Shown here: positions 1 to 6,238 of the stretch, one piece after another | Layout: each line of letters begins with the position of its first letter | Position numbering within the stretch: the first letter of the stretch is position 1 | Assembly: GCA_025936595.1 (NCBI GenBank) | Contig: JAICTB010000027.1 | Coordinates: 1 to 14,535, forward strand | DNA length: 14,535 bases | Source of the DNA: Thermoleophilia bacterium | GTDB lineage: Bacteria > Actinomycetota > Thermoleophilia > Gaiellales > Gaiellaceae | Direction: 5' to 3' | Notes under the pieces: model-generated | Told to the model about the DNA's origin: nothing | Database searches by the model: none | The model's input: only the letters and a program-made list of their open reading frames with translations | Translations under genes and position numbers: made by a program

Positions 1-717
1 GACGAGCCCGAGCTGCCGCGTCCGTTCAGGGCGCCGTTCAACATCCGCATCCGCGGTGTCGACCTGCCGCTGCCCGCGATCGTCGGCGCGGTCGCGACCT
101 TCGCGGTGTGGGTCGTCGCGATGGCGACGCACCCGGCGGCGCGCTATGCCGGGCCGATCTGGCTCGTGCTCGGCCTCGTGGTCTTCGTCGCGGTGCGCGC
201 GTCACACGGCGAGGGGCTGATGGAGAAGGTGGTGGCGCCCGACGAGCAGCCGGTCGAGCCGCCGGTCACGTTCCGCCGGATCCTCGTACCGATGAAGCTC
301 GGGATCATCGGCGAGGAGATGCTTGCGACGGCGATCAGGCTCGCGACCGAGCACGACGCGGAGGTGCAGGCGCTGCACGTGATCCGCGTACCGCTCGAGC
401 AGCCGCTCGAGGCGGAGCTCTTCGACCAGGAGGAGCGCGCCGACGCGTCGCTCGCGGAGGCGAAGCTGCTCGGTTCCGACCACGGCGTGACCGTCGAAGG
501 CACGACCGTCCGCGCGCGGGCGATCGGCCAGGCGATCGTCGACCGCGCGGTCGAGACCGGCGCCGACCTGATCGTGCTGGGCTCGGCTCCGCGCTGGCGC
601 CGCCAGTCGCGCTTCTTCTCGCCGACCGTCGACTACGTCCTGCGCAAGGCGCCGAGCGAGGTGCTGATCGTCGCGTTCCCGCAGTCGGTGATGGACGAGG
701 AGTTAGCGGCGGGCTAG
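1..717 (+). CDS. APC-superfamily permease with C-terminal universal stress (Usp) domain, 3' end only
   Basis: The reading frame is open from the first base, so the start lies outside the window; 238 residues are visible. The first part (about residues 1-75) is the end of a transporter: a PRPFRAPF loop typical of APC amino-acid permeases, then two hydrophobic segments (about residues 20-40 and 46-64). From about residue 90 (FRRILVPMKLG) to the end runs a UspA-like alpha/beta domain. Its last part (GSAPRWRR...SEVLIV) lacks the second glycine of the usual G-x2-G-x9-G(S/T) ATP motif, so nucleotide binding may be altered. Amino-acid permeases with a Usp tail are common in actinobacteria. The K+ importer KimA is also an APC protein with a Usp-like cytosolic domain, and the two RCK genes that follow make K+ a plausible substrate. 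The substrate cannot be decided from this fragment. Confidence 0.85.
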   Translation, partial: DEPELPRPFRAPFNIRIRGVDLPLPAIVGAVATFAVWVVAMATHPAARYAGPIWLVLGLVVFVAVRASHGEGLMEKVVAPDEQPVEPPVTFRRILVPMKLGIIGEEMLATAIRLATEHDAEVQALHVIRVPLEQPLEAELFDQEERADASLAEAKLLGSDHGVTVEGTTVRARAIGQAIVDRAVETGADLIVLGSAPRWRRQSRFFSPTVDYVLRKAPSEVLIVAFPQSVMDEELAAG

Positions 718-727
718 GCGTGCGGAG

Positions 728-733
728 TACCCT
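728..733 (+). promoter_or_regulatory. Candidate -10 hexamer for a leaderless RCK transcript
   Basis: TACCCT lies 8 bases before the ATG at 742, in the 24-base gap after the permease stop. No Shine-Dalgarno precedes this ATG. Actinobacterial leaderless promoters have TAnnnT at about this distance from the start codon. I see no convincing -35 box, and read-through from the permease gene is equally possible. Confidence 0.35.
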
Positions 734-741
734 GCGCCGCG

Positions 742-1158
742 ATGAAGGCGATCGTGATCGGATGCGGCCGGGTCGGCTCGGCCGTCGCGCTGCAGCTCCA
801 AGGCTCCGGCTGGGACGTGACAGTCTGCGACGAGAACGAGGACGCGCTCGGGCGTCTCGGCGAGCAGTGGACCGGCGGCTTCCTCGTCGGCCACGGAATG
901 GACCTGCAGCTCCTCCGGGAGGCCGGGATCGAAGAGGCCGACGCGATCGTGATCACGACCGACGGCGACAACACGAACCTGGTGATCGCGCAGGCCGCGC
1001 AGAAGCACTTTCAGGTACCGACGGTCGTCGTGCGAGTGCTCGATCCGGCGCGGGCGCAGTTCTACGCGACACGCGGGCTGCGAATCGTGTGCCCGACGTC
1101 GTCGGCGATCGAGACGCTCGTCGGCGCCGTCCGTGCGGCCGAGGAAGTCAGCGCCTGA
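742..1158 (+). CDS. RCK_N (TrkA-N) domain protein, NAD-binding K+ transport regulator, short form
   Basis: A 138-residue protein made of a single Rossmann-type RCK_N domain. The dinucleotide motif GCGRVG is at residues 7-12, with acidic D30 at the end of the second strand, the pattern for NAD(H) binding. A conserved hydrophobic core follows (ADAIVITTDGDNTN, then PTVVVRVLDP). There is no RCK_C (TrkA_C) ligand-binding domain, so the protein would have to work as a homomer or together with its neighbour. The stop overlaps the next start by one base (TGATG), so the two RCK genes are probably cotranslated. RCK proteins gate Trk/Ktr/Kch-type potassium systems. No Trk or Ktr pore gene is in view; the nearest membrane partner is the permease upstream. 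Confidence 0.85.
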   Translation: MKAIVIGCGRVGSAVALQLQGSGWDVTVCDENEDALGRLGEQWTGGFLVGHGMDLQLLREAGIEEADAIVITTDGDNTNLVIAQAAQKHFQVPTVVVRVLDPARAQFYATRGLRIVCPTSSAIETLVGAVRAAEEVSA

Positions 1159-1820
1159 TGTACATCCTGATCGCAGGCGGCGGCAAGGTCGGCGCGAACC
1201 TGACGCGCTCCCTGCTGCGCGCCGGCCATGAGGTGACGCTGATCGAGCAGCGGCCTTACCGGTTCGACAAGCTGGAGGCGGAGTTCGAGCACCAGGTGCT
1301 GCGCGGCGACGCGACCGAGCTCTTCGTCCTCGAGCGTGCGGGCGTCAAGCGCCCGCCGGATCTCGTCGTCGCAGCGACCGGAGACGACGAGGACAACATC
1401 GTCATCTGCCAGCTCGCCCGCGAGCGCTACGGCGTCGCCAGCGTGATCGCGCGCATCAACGATCCGCGCAACCAGCCGTACTTCGACCTGCTCGGCATCT
1501 CGCCGACCGTCAGCGCGACCGGCGCGATCATGGGGCTGATCGAGCACGAGGTGCCCGAGCACGGGCTCATCCACCTGCTCGAGCTGCGCAAGGAGAACCT
1601 CGAGATCGTCGAGGTGACCGTTGACAAGGGCGCGAACTGCCAGGGCAAGCGCGTCCGTGCGCTGAAGCTCCCCGAGGGCGCCCGCCTGATCTCCGTCGTC
1701 CGTGCCGGCAAGGCCGAGATCCCGGACGAGGAGACCCAGCTCGAGGCGGGCGACCAGGTGCTCGCGATCCTCGCGCCGGGCAAGGAGGACGAGCTCCGGC
1801 GCGCCCTCCTCCGCGACTGA
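1158..1820 (+). CDS. TrkA-family protein with RCK_N and RCK_C domains
   Basis: A 220-residue, full-length single RCK subunit. The N-terminal Rossmann domain (about residues 1-130) has GGGKVG at 7-12 and acidic E30 for NAD(H) ribose. The C-terminal TrkA_C domain (about 135-218) has the usual strand pattern ending in LEAGDQVLAILAPG. I chose the ATG at 1158 because it overlaps the previous stop by one base and begins directly at the Rossmann strand MYILIAGGG; the same frame upstream is only a shadow of the neighbouring genes. A two-gene RCK pair next to an APC/Usp permease suggests a heteromeric gating ring controlling that transporter or an unlinked K+ channel. E. coli TrkA carries two RCK units in one chain; here they are separate and unequal. 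It may be annotated as TrkA or KtrA-like; I do not assign a symbol. Confidence 0.88.
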   Translation: MYILIAGGGKVGANLTRSLLRAGHEVTLIEQRPYRFDKLEAEFEHQVLRGDATELFVLERAGVKRPPDLVVAATGDDEDNIVICQLARERYGVASVIARINDPRNQPYFDLLGISPTVSATGAIMGLIEHEVPEHGLIHLLELRKENLEIVEVTVDKGANCQGKRVRALKLPEGARLISVVRAGKAEIPDEETQLEAGDQVLAILAPGKEDELRRALLRD

Positions 1821-1833
1821 CGGGCGGCCTCGA

Positions 1834-1839
1834 TACCGT
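1834..1839 (+). promoter_or_regulatory. Candidate -10 hexamer for a leaderless transcript of the DUF2156 gene
   Basis: TACCGT ends 6 bases before the GTG at 1846, the spacing expected if transcription starts on the start codon. No Shine-Dalgarno is present in the 25-base gap after the RCK gene. No good -35 box at 16-19 bases is seen, so this rests on position and hexamer alone. Confidence 0.35.
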
Positions 1840-1845
1840 GTCGGC

Positions 1846-3417
1846 GTGCGTCGCCCGGCCACTCCGGTGCTGCTGGCGTGGTTCGCCACCGTCGCCGGCC
1901 TCATCTCGATCGTCTCCGCGCTGACTCCCGAAGCGGCCGACCGCGTCGACCTCGTGCGGGGCGTCCTGCCGCCCGGCGTGCCCGAGGCCGCGCGCACGAT
2001 CGCGCTCGCGCTCGGTCTCGGCATGGTGTGGCTCTCGCGCGGGCTCGCGCGCCGCAAGCACCGCGCCTGGTGGCTCGCCGTCGCGATCGTGATCGCCTCC
2101 GCGCTCGCGCACCTTGCGAAGGGCCTCGATGTCGAGGAGGCGAGCGTGCACCTGATCCTGCTCGTGGCGCTCGTCCGCGCACGGCGTCACTTCGTCGCTC
2201 CGGGCGACCCCGCGACGGTGCTGCCGCTGATCCAGGTAGGCATCGCCCTCGCCGTTGCCACCGGGGTCGCCGTCATCGACGTCTACGACAGCGATGCCTA
2301 CTCGCAGCGCATCGAGCGGGCGCTCGGGCTGCTGATCGTCGCGCTTGCCTTCCGCGCGCTCTGGCTGTGGCTGCGCCCGCATCCGGTCGTGCCGACCGGC
2401 GACGAGGAACGCGGCCGCGCGACCGAGCTGGTGCACGAGCACGGCTCCGACAGCCTCGCCTACTTCGCGCTGCGCCGCGACAAGAGCTACTTCTTCTCGC
2501 CGAGCGGTCACTCGTTTCTCGCGTACCGCGTTGTCGGCGCCACCGCGCTCGTCGCGGGCGACCCGATCGGCGAGCAGCGCGAGCGGTACGAGCTCGTGCG
2601 CGAATTCGTGCGCGTGGCGCACACGAAGGGCTGGCGCGTCGCCGTCGCAGGCGCGTCGAACGAGGCGCTCGAGGACTATGCCGCGCTCGGGTTCAAGTCG
2701 CTCTACCTCGGCGACGAGGCGGTCGTCAGGCCGAGCGAGTTCTCGCTTGAGGGGCGCGCGATCCGGAAGGTGCGCCAGTCGGTCTCGCGTCTCCAGAAGA
2801 ACGGGTACGCCGTGCGCATGCTCTCGACGGCGGACGCGGACGAGGTGCTGCGGTGCGAGCTGCGCAAGGTGTCCGAGGAGTGGCGCGGCAACTGGCCCGA
2901 GCGCGGCTTCACGATGGCGATGGACGCGCTCTTTCTCTATCCGGACACGGTGCTCGCGGTCGCCCTCGGACCGGACGGCTCGGTCGGCGGCTTCCTGCAG
3001 CTCGTGCCGTCGCCCGCCAGCGACGGCTACTCGCTCGCGTCGATGCGTCGCCGCAAGGACACTCCGAACGGCCTGATGGAGTTCCTGATCACGGAGTCCA
3101 TCGCATGGGCGCGGGAGCACCAGGTGACGGAGCTGTCGCTGAACTTCGCGGTGTTCGCCGACTTCCTGCGGGCGGAGGAGGGTGCCGGCCGCTGGACGCG
3201 CGGCGTCCGCTTCGTGCTCCTGAAGGCCGACCGCCTCTTCCAGGTCGAGCGGCTGCACAGCTTCAACCGCAAGTTCTTCCCTCGGTGGCGGCGGCGCTAC
3301 TTCTGCTTCGAGCGCTGGAGCGACTTCCCGCTCGCCGGGCTCGCCTACCTGCACGCCGAGTCGCTGCTGACGCCGCCCGGCCCGTGGAACAGGACCCAGG
3401 ACCTGACCGCGCGATGA
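1846..3417 (+). CDS. Membrane protein with LPG-synthase-type C-terminal domain (DUF2156, MprF-like)
   Basis: A 523-residue protein. The first ~185 residues hold several hydrophobic segments (starting PVLLAWFATVAGL), so it is an integral membrane protein. From about residue 200 to 510 it has the DUF2156 fold, two GNAT-like halves: DKSYFFSPSGHSFLAYR at about 212, a GDPIG turn, MRRRKDTPNGLMEF at about 400, SLNFAVFADF, and a basic FNRKFFPRWRRRY stretch at about 473. This domain in MprF transfers an aminoacyl group from tRNA to phosphatidylglycerol, making lipids less anionic and protecting against cationic peptides. The membrane part is shorter than the ~14-helix MprF flippase, so it may synthesise but not flip the lipid. 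No LysRS domain is fused, unlike mycobacterial LysX. I chose the GTG at 1846 because it follows the RCK stop and precedes the first membrane segment. The gene ends overlapping the next start (ATGA). The amino acid donor cannot be told. Confidence 0.8.
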   Translation: MRRPATPVLLAWFATVAGLISIVSALTPEAADRVDLVRGVLPPGVPEAARTIALALGLGMVWLSRGLARRKHRAWWLAVAIVIASALAHLAKGLDVEEASVHLILLVALVRARRHFVAPGDPATVLPLIQVGIALAVATGVAVIDVYDSDAYSQRIERALGLLIVALAFRALWLWLRPHPVVPTGDEERGRATELVHEHGSDSLAYFALRRDKSYFFSPSGHSFLAYRVVGATALVAGDPIGEQRERYELVREFVRVAHTKGWRVAVAGASNEALEDYAALGFKSLYLGDEAVVRPSEFSLEGRAIRKVRQSVSRLQKNGYAVRMLSTADADEVLRCELRKVSEEWRGNWPERGFTMAMDALFLYPDTVLAVALGPDGSVGGFLQLVPSPASDGYSLASMRRRKDTPNGLMEFLITESIAWAREHQVTELSLNFAVFADFLRAEEGAGRWTRGVRFVLLKADRLFQVERLHSFNRKFFPRWRRRYFCFERWSDFPLAGLAYLHAESLLTPPGPWNRTQDLTAR

Positions 3418-4775
3418 GGCGCATCGCCGCGGTCGGCGCCCTTCTCGCCGCTCTCGTCGCGGCCGTCGCCTGCTCCGGCGCAACGAGCCGCGACTGGGGG
3501 CGGTTCGGCTACGACGCGGCCCGCCACTCGAGCTCGCCCGACGCTGCCATCACCGCGAAGAACGCCGCGACGCTCGTGCGGCGCCGGGTTCGCCTCGACG
3601 GCACCGTTGACTCGTCGCCGATCTTCGTCGGCGGCAAGCTCGTCGTCACGACGACGTACGGCCGGACCGAGGCGTTGAGCCCTGCGTCGGGCAAGGTGAT
3701 CTGGCGCTTCACGCCGCCGTCGTACTCGCACCTCGCGGGCTCCGCGCAGATCACCAACGCGACGCCGGCCGCCTCGACCGACGGCTCCGCCGTCTACGCG
3801 GCCGCGCCCGACGGCCGCATCCGCAAGCTGCGGCTCGGGGACGGGAAGGTGCTGTGGACGACGCCGATCACACGTGACCCGACCCACGAGAAGATCACGT
3901 CGTCGCTGAACGTCGCGCGCGGTCTCGTGATCGCGACGACCGGCGGCTACATCGGCGACGCGCCGCCCTACCAGGGCCACGTGGTCACGATCTCCGAGCG
4001 CAGCGGACGCATCGCGCATGTCTGGAACTCACTCTGCTCCGACCGGCGCACGTTGATCCTGCCGCGCACGTGCGCATCCAGCGACTCCGCGATCTGGTCG
4101 CGCAACGGTGCCGCGGTCGACCCGGCGAACGGCACGCTCGTCGTCGCGACCGGGAACGGCCCGTGGAACGGCCGCACCGACTGGGGCGACAGCGTCATCG
4201 TGCTCAGTCCGGACGCCTCGCGGATGCTGCGGCACTGGACGCCGGCGAATCAGGCGCAGCTCGAGTCGACCGACGCCGATCTCGGCTCGACGAGCCCCGC
4301 GCTCTTCGACGGAGGCTACGCGCTGCAGGGCGGCAAGGACGGCAAGCTGCGCCTGCTGCAGCTGCATGGCCTGCCCGGGGTGAACGCGAAGACGGGCGGC
4401 GAGCTTCAGACGGTGTCGACGCCAGGCGGCTCGGGCCTCTTCAGCGCGCCCGCGATCTGGAAGGGCAAGTGGGCGTTCGTCGCGACCGACGGGGGCACCG
4501 CCGCGTGGCTCCTCCGAGGCGGCAGGCTGCACGGCGTCTGGTCGAACGGCGCCGGGGGCACCTCACCCGTGATCGCGGGCGACCTCCTCTATGTCGCCGG
4601 CAGCGGTTCGGTGAAGGTGTACGTGCCGACGAGCGGGAAGCTCGTCGCGACGCTCCCGTCCGGCGCCGTCCACTGGCAGAGCCCGATCATCGCCGGCGGC
4701 CGCGTCTTCATGCCGGAGGGGAACGCGAACGACCACGCGACGACGGGCGTGCTCGACATCTACCGCCTCCCCTGA
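3414..4775 (+). CDS. PQQ-like beta-propeller protein, probable lipoprotein
   Basis: A 453-residue exported protein. An N-terminal hydrophobic segment after two arginines ends in AAVAC (C20), a slightly off-consensus lipobox, so it is probably anchored to the outer face of the membrane. The rest is repeated beta-propeller blades of the PQQ/quinoprotein type: repeated SSPIFVGGKLVV, SPASGKVIWRF, ATPAASTDGSAVYAAAPDGRI, LVVATGNGPWNGRTDW and SPIIAGGRVFMPEGN units. Two cysteines near residues 208-222 could form a disulfide in a loop. Full PQQ dehydrogenases are usually longer (over 500 residues) with a recognisable calcium and aspartate site that I do not identify, so it may be a non-catalytic propeller. 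It overlaps the DUF2156 gene by 4 bases, so the two are likely cotranslated; a shared role in the cell envelope is inference. Confidence 0.75.
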   Translation: MRRIAAVGALLAALVAAVACSGATSRDWGRFGYDAARHSSSPDAAITAKNAATLVRRRVRLDGTVDSSPIFVGGKLVVTTTYGRTEALSPASGKVIWRFTPPSYSHLAGSAQITNATPAASTDGSAVYAAAPDGRIRKLRLGDGKVLWTTPITRDPTHEKITSSLNVARGLVIATTGGYIGDAPPYQGHVVTISERSGRIAHVWNSLCSDRRTLILPRTCASSDSAIWSRNGAAVDPANGTLVVATGNGPWNGRTDWGDSVIVLSPDASRMLRHWTPANQAQLESTDADLGSTSPALFDGGYALQGGKDGKLRLLQLHGLPGVNAKTGGELQTVSTPGGSGLFSAPAIWKGKWAFVATDGGTAAWLLRGGRLHGVWSNGAGGTSPVIAGDLLYVAGSGSVKVYVPTSGKLVATLPSGAVHWQSPIIAGGRVFMPEGNANDHATTGVLDIYRLP

Positions 4776-4781
4776 GCCGCC

Positions 4782-4802
4782 CGCCCCTGCCTCGAGGGGG
4801 CG
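4782..4802 (+). terminator. GC-rich hairpin just after the propeller gene, possible weak terminator
   Basis: CGCCCC (4782-4787) pairs exactly with GGGGCG (4797-4802) around a 9-base loop, 7 bases after the propeller stop codon. There is no T-run after it, so intrinsic termination is uncertain. It may only mark the border between the upstream gene pair and the riboswitch operon. Confidence 0.3.
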
Positions 4803-4814
4803 CCGTGCTAGATT

Positions 4815-4961
4815 CGGCGGTCCACGGGCGAGCGGTGAGGGAACCCGGTGCAAATCCGGGACGGTCCCGCCGCTGTAAGGGGAGTGCCTCTTGCCACGAC
4901 GCCACTGAGCGCGAGCTCGGGAAGGCGGCAAGAGGGGAGCCCCGAGTCAGAAGACCTGCCG
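4815..4961 (+). ncRNA. Cobalamin (B12) riboswitch aptamer
   Basis: All the conserved cobalamin riboswitch blocks are here in order. P1 forms from CGGCGGTC (4815-4822) and GACC-T-GCCG (4953-4961, one bulge). The GGTGAGGGAACCCGGTGCAA block follows with a perfect CCCGG/CCGGG helix (4844-4848, 4856-4860), then ACGGTCCCGCCGCTGTAA, GCCACTG, GGGAAGGC, and the B12 box CCCGAGTCAGAAGACCTGCC (4941-4960). A 9-bp peripheral helix pairs CCTCTTGCC (4887-4895) with GGCAAGAGG (4927-4935). It binds adenosylcobalamin or a related corrinoid and normally represses the downstream genes when cofactor is plentiful. It sits 40 bases before the first gene of the DUF4430/ECF operon, so that operon is very likely controlled by B12. 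Confidence 0.95.
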
Positions 4962-5000
4962 GTCGCCCTCCACACCGATTCCCTCGCGGAAGGAGGAATC
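4962..5000 (+). promoter_or_regulatory. Riboswitch expression platform with sequesterable Shine-Dalgarno
   Basis: Between aptamer and start codon is a strong AAGGAGG (4990-4996), only 4 bases before the GTG at 5001. GATTCC (4977-4982) pairs exactly with GGAATC (4995-5000), burying the last bases of the Shine-Dalgarno and abutting the start codon. Alternatively CCTCC (4967-4971) can pair with GGAGG (4992-4996). There is no T-run, so control is probably at translation rather than by termination. Which pairing is the bound state cannot be told by eye. Confidence 0.6.
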
Positions 5001-5591
5001 GTGGCCAAACGGCTACTTGCGGTTCTCGTTCTCTCGTTGGTCCTGCCGGCGAGCGCTCTCGCGGCGACGGTGCACGTGCGGATCGAAGGCAAGACGCGCA
5101 CGCTCTTCGCGCCGACTGAGGTCACCGTCACCGCGTCGAACGCGCTCGAGGCGATCCAGCAGGCATCGCTCCTCGGAGAGATCTACTACCACCTCACGGT
5201 TGCGAGCTTCGGCACGTACGTCGACCAGGTCGGTCTCTACGGCGGCAGCGCCTCGAGCGGCTGGGTGTTCAAGGTGGACAACGTCTCGCCGCCCGTCGGC
5301 GCCGACGCCGTGCAGTTGAAGGACGGAGACCATGTGCTCTGGTACTACGCCGACTTCGGCCCGACCGGCGGCCCGCCGACGCTGGCGGTGACCGCCGCGA
5401 AGGGCTGCTACACCGCGACGGCCTTCGACGACAACGGCAAGGCGACCGCGGTCGGCGGCCTCGTCTGGCACGTCGGCTCGCGGAAGTCGGTCGCGGGGTC
5501 CGTCGGGAAAGCGTTCTGCCCCGGCAAGCACCCCGGTGTGCTCGTCCGCGCAACGGCGACCGGCGCCGTGCGTTCCAACGCGGTGAAGTGA
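5001..5591 (+). CDS. Secreted DUF4430 (transcobalamin C-terminal-like) protein
   Basis: A 196-residue protein starting at GTG 5001, fixed by the AGGAGG just upstream. It opens with a clear Sec signal peptide (VAKR then a hydrophobic core) with likely cleavage after ALA at residue 21. Residues about 23-120 match the DUF4430 pattern: NALEAIQQA helix, SSGWVFKVDN (about 85-94), then LKDGDHVLWYY (106-116). This small beta-grasp-like domain is related to the beta domain of animal intrinsic factor and transcobalamin, which covers one face of B12. A second part (about 125-196) has a pair of cysteines (C136, C173) and looks like a small beta sandwich, possibly disulfide-bonded. There is no lipobox, LPXTG or membrane anchor, so it may be released or held by partners. 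Being first after the B12 riboswitch suggests cobalamin or corrinoid capture; direct binding is not shown by sequence. Confidence 0.85.
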   Translation: MAKRLLAVLVLSLVLPASALAATVHVRIEGKTRTLFAPTEVTVTASNALEAIQQASLLGEIYYHLTVASFGTYVDQVGLYGGSASSGWVFKVDNVSPPVGADAVQLKDGDHVLWYYADFGPTGGPPTLAVTAAKGCYTATAFDDNGKATAVGGLVWHVGSRKSVAGSVGKAFCPGKHPGVLVRATATGAVRSNAVK

Positions 5592-6238
5592 GACCGGCGT
5601 TCCTCCTCGTGCTCGCGCTCGTCCTCGCCGGTTGCGGCGGGGGCGGGCGCGGCCACGGAGCGGTCACGCTGTGGGTGACGCGCGACCGCGGCACGCGCGT
5701 CCTCTACGCGGGGCAGGCGCCGGCCGGGCTGACGGCGATGCAGGCGCTCGAGCGCGAGCAGAAGGTGACGACGCGCTACGGCGGGCGCTACGTCCAGTCG
5801 ATCGACGGCGTGCAGGGCAGCCTCGGCGCGCAGCGAGACTGGTTCTTCTTCGTCAACGGCATCGAGGCCGACCGCAGCGCCGCCGAGGTGAAGCTGCATC
5901 CCGGAGACATCGAGTGGTGGGACTACCGCTCGTGGAAGGGCGGCGCGATGAGCGTGCCCGTCGTCGTCGGCTCCTACCCCGAGCCGTTCCTGCACGGGAC
6001 GCCCGGCAAGACGAGCGTCGTCGGCTCGAACCGCGAGGTGGCTGCGAAGATCGCTGCGCAGGTGCACGGCGTCGTGAATGCGAAGGCGACGCCTCGCAAT
6101 TTCGTCGTGATCGGCGGCAGGCTTGCGCCGGACACGGCGCGGATCAAGCGGTTCCGGAGCGGAGTCCTGCTCGAGCTAGGCAACGCGGTGGCGCGGCGGC
6201 TCGCGCACGACCCGCACGCGTTGAGGTACCGCTATTGA
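5588..6238 (+). CDS. DUF4430 lipoprotein, second transcobalamin-like domain protein
   Basis: A 216-residue protein overlapping the previous stop by 4 bases (GTGA). The signal peptide ends in the lipobox LAGC (C16) followed by glycines, so it is anchored to the outside of the membrane. The DUF4430 domain covers about residues 25-115: TAMQALEREQKV helix, RDWFFFVNG (83-91), and LHPGDIEWWDYRSW (from 103). The aromatic WFFF and WWDY stretches are stronger than in the first copy. The last ~95 residues (from about VPVVVGSYPEPF) are an extra alpha/beta-looking region with AAKIAAQVHGVV and a basic tail; I do not recognise it. As the membrane-anchored member of the pair, it could present ligand to the ECF transporter encoded directly downstream. 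That role is inferred from operon order. Confidence 0.82.
   Translation: MRPAFLLVLALVLAGCGGGGRGHGAVTLWVTRDRGTRVLYAGQAPAGLTAMQALEREQKVTTRYGGRYVQSIDGVQGSLGAQRDWFFFVNGIEADRSAAEVKLHPGDIEWWDYRSWKGGAMSVPVVVGSYPEPFLHGTPGKTSVVGSNREVAAKIAAQVHGVVNAKATPRNFVVIGGRLAPDTARIKRFRSGVLLELGNAVARRLAHDPHALRYRY

Noticed and set aside
108..1157. In-frame upstream extension of the second RCK gene
   Set aside because: The extension is Arg/Ala/Asp-rich shadow of the permease and first RCK gene. The Rossmann domain starts exactly at ATG 1158.
1567..3483. Long reverse-strand open frame opposite the DUF2156 gene
   Set aside because: It spans two unrelated + strand genes, is low-complexity and Arg/Glu-rich, and has no domain; it arises from high third-position GC on the + strand.
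3414..4775. Active PQQ-dependent alcohol or glucose dehydrogenase
   Set aside because: Only the propeller blades are recognisable. The protein is shorter than the enzymes, and no vicinal disulfide or clear catalytic aspartate/calcium set is visible.
4804..4816. TGCTAGATTC as an extended -10 promoter for the riboswitch transcript
   Set aside because: The TAGATT hexamer (4809-4814) directly abuts the P1 stem, which starts at 4815. A transcript starting 6-7 bases downstream would lack most of the 5' strand of P1, so the real promoter is probably elsewhere or transcription reads through from upstream.
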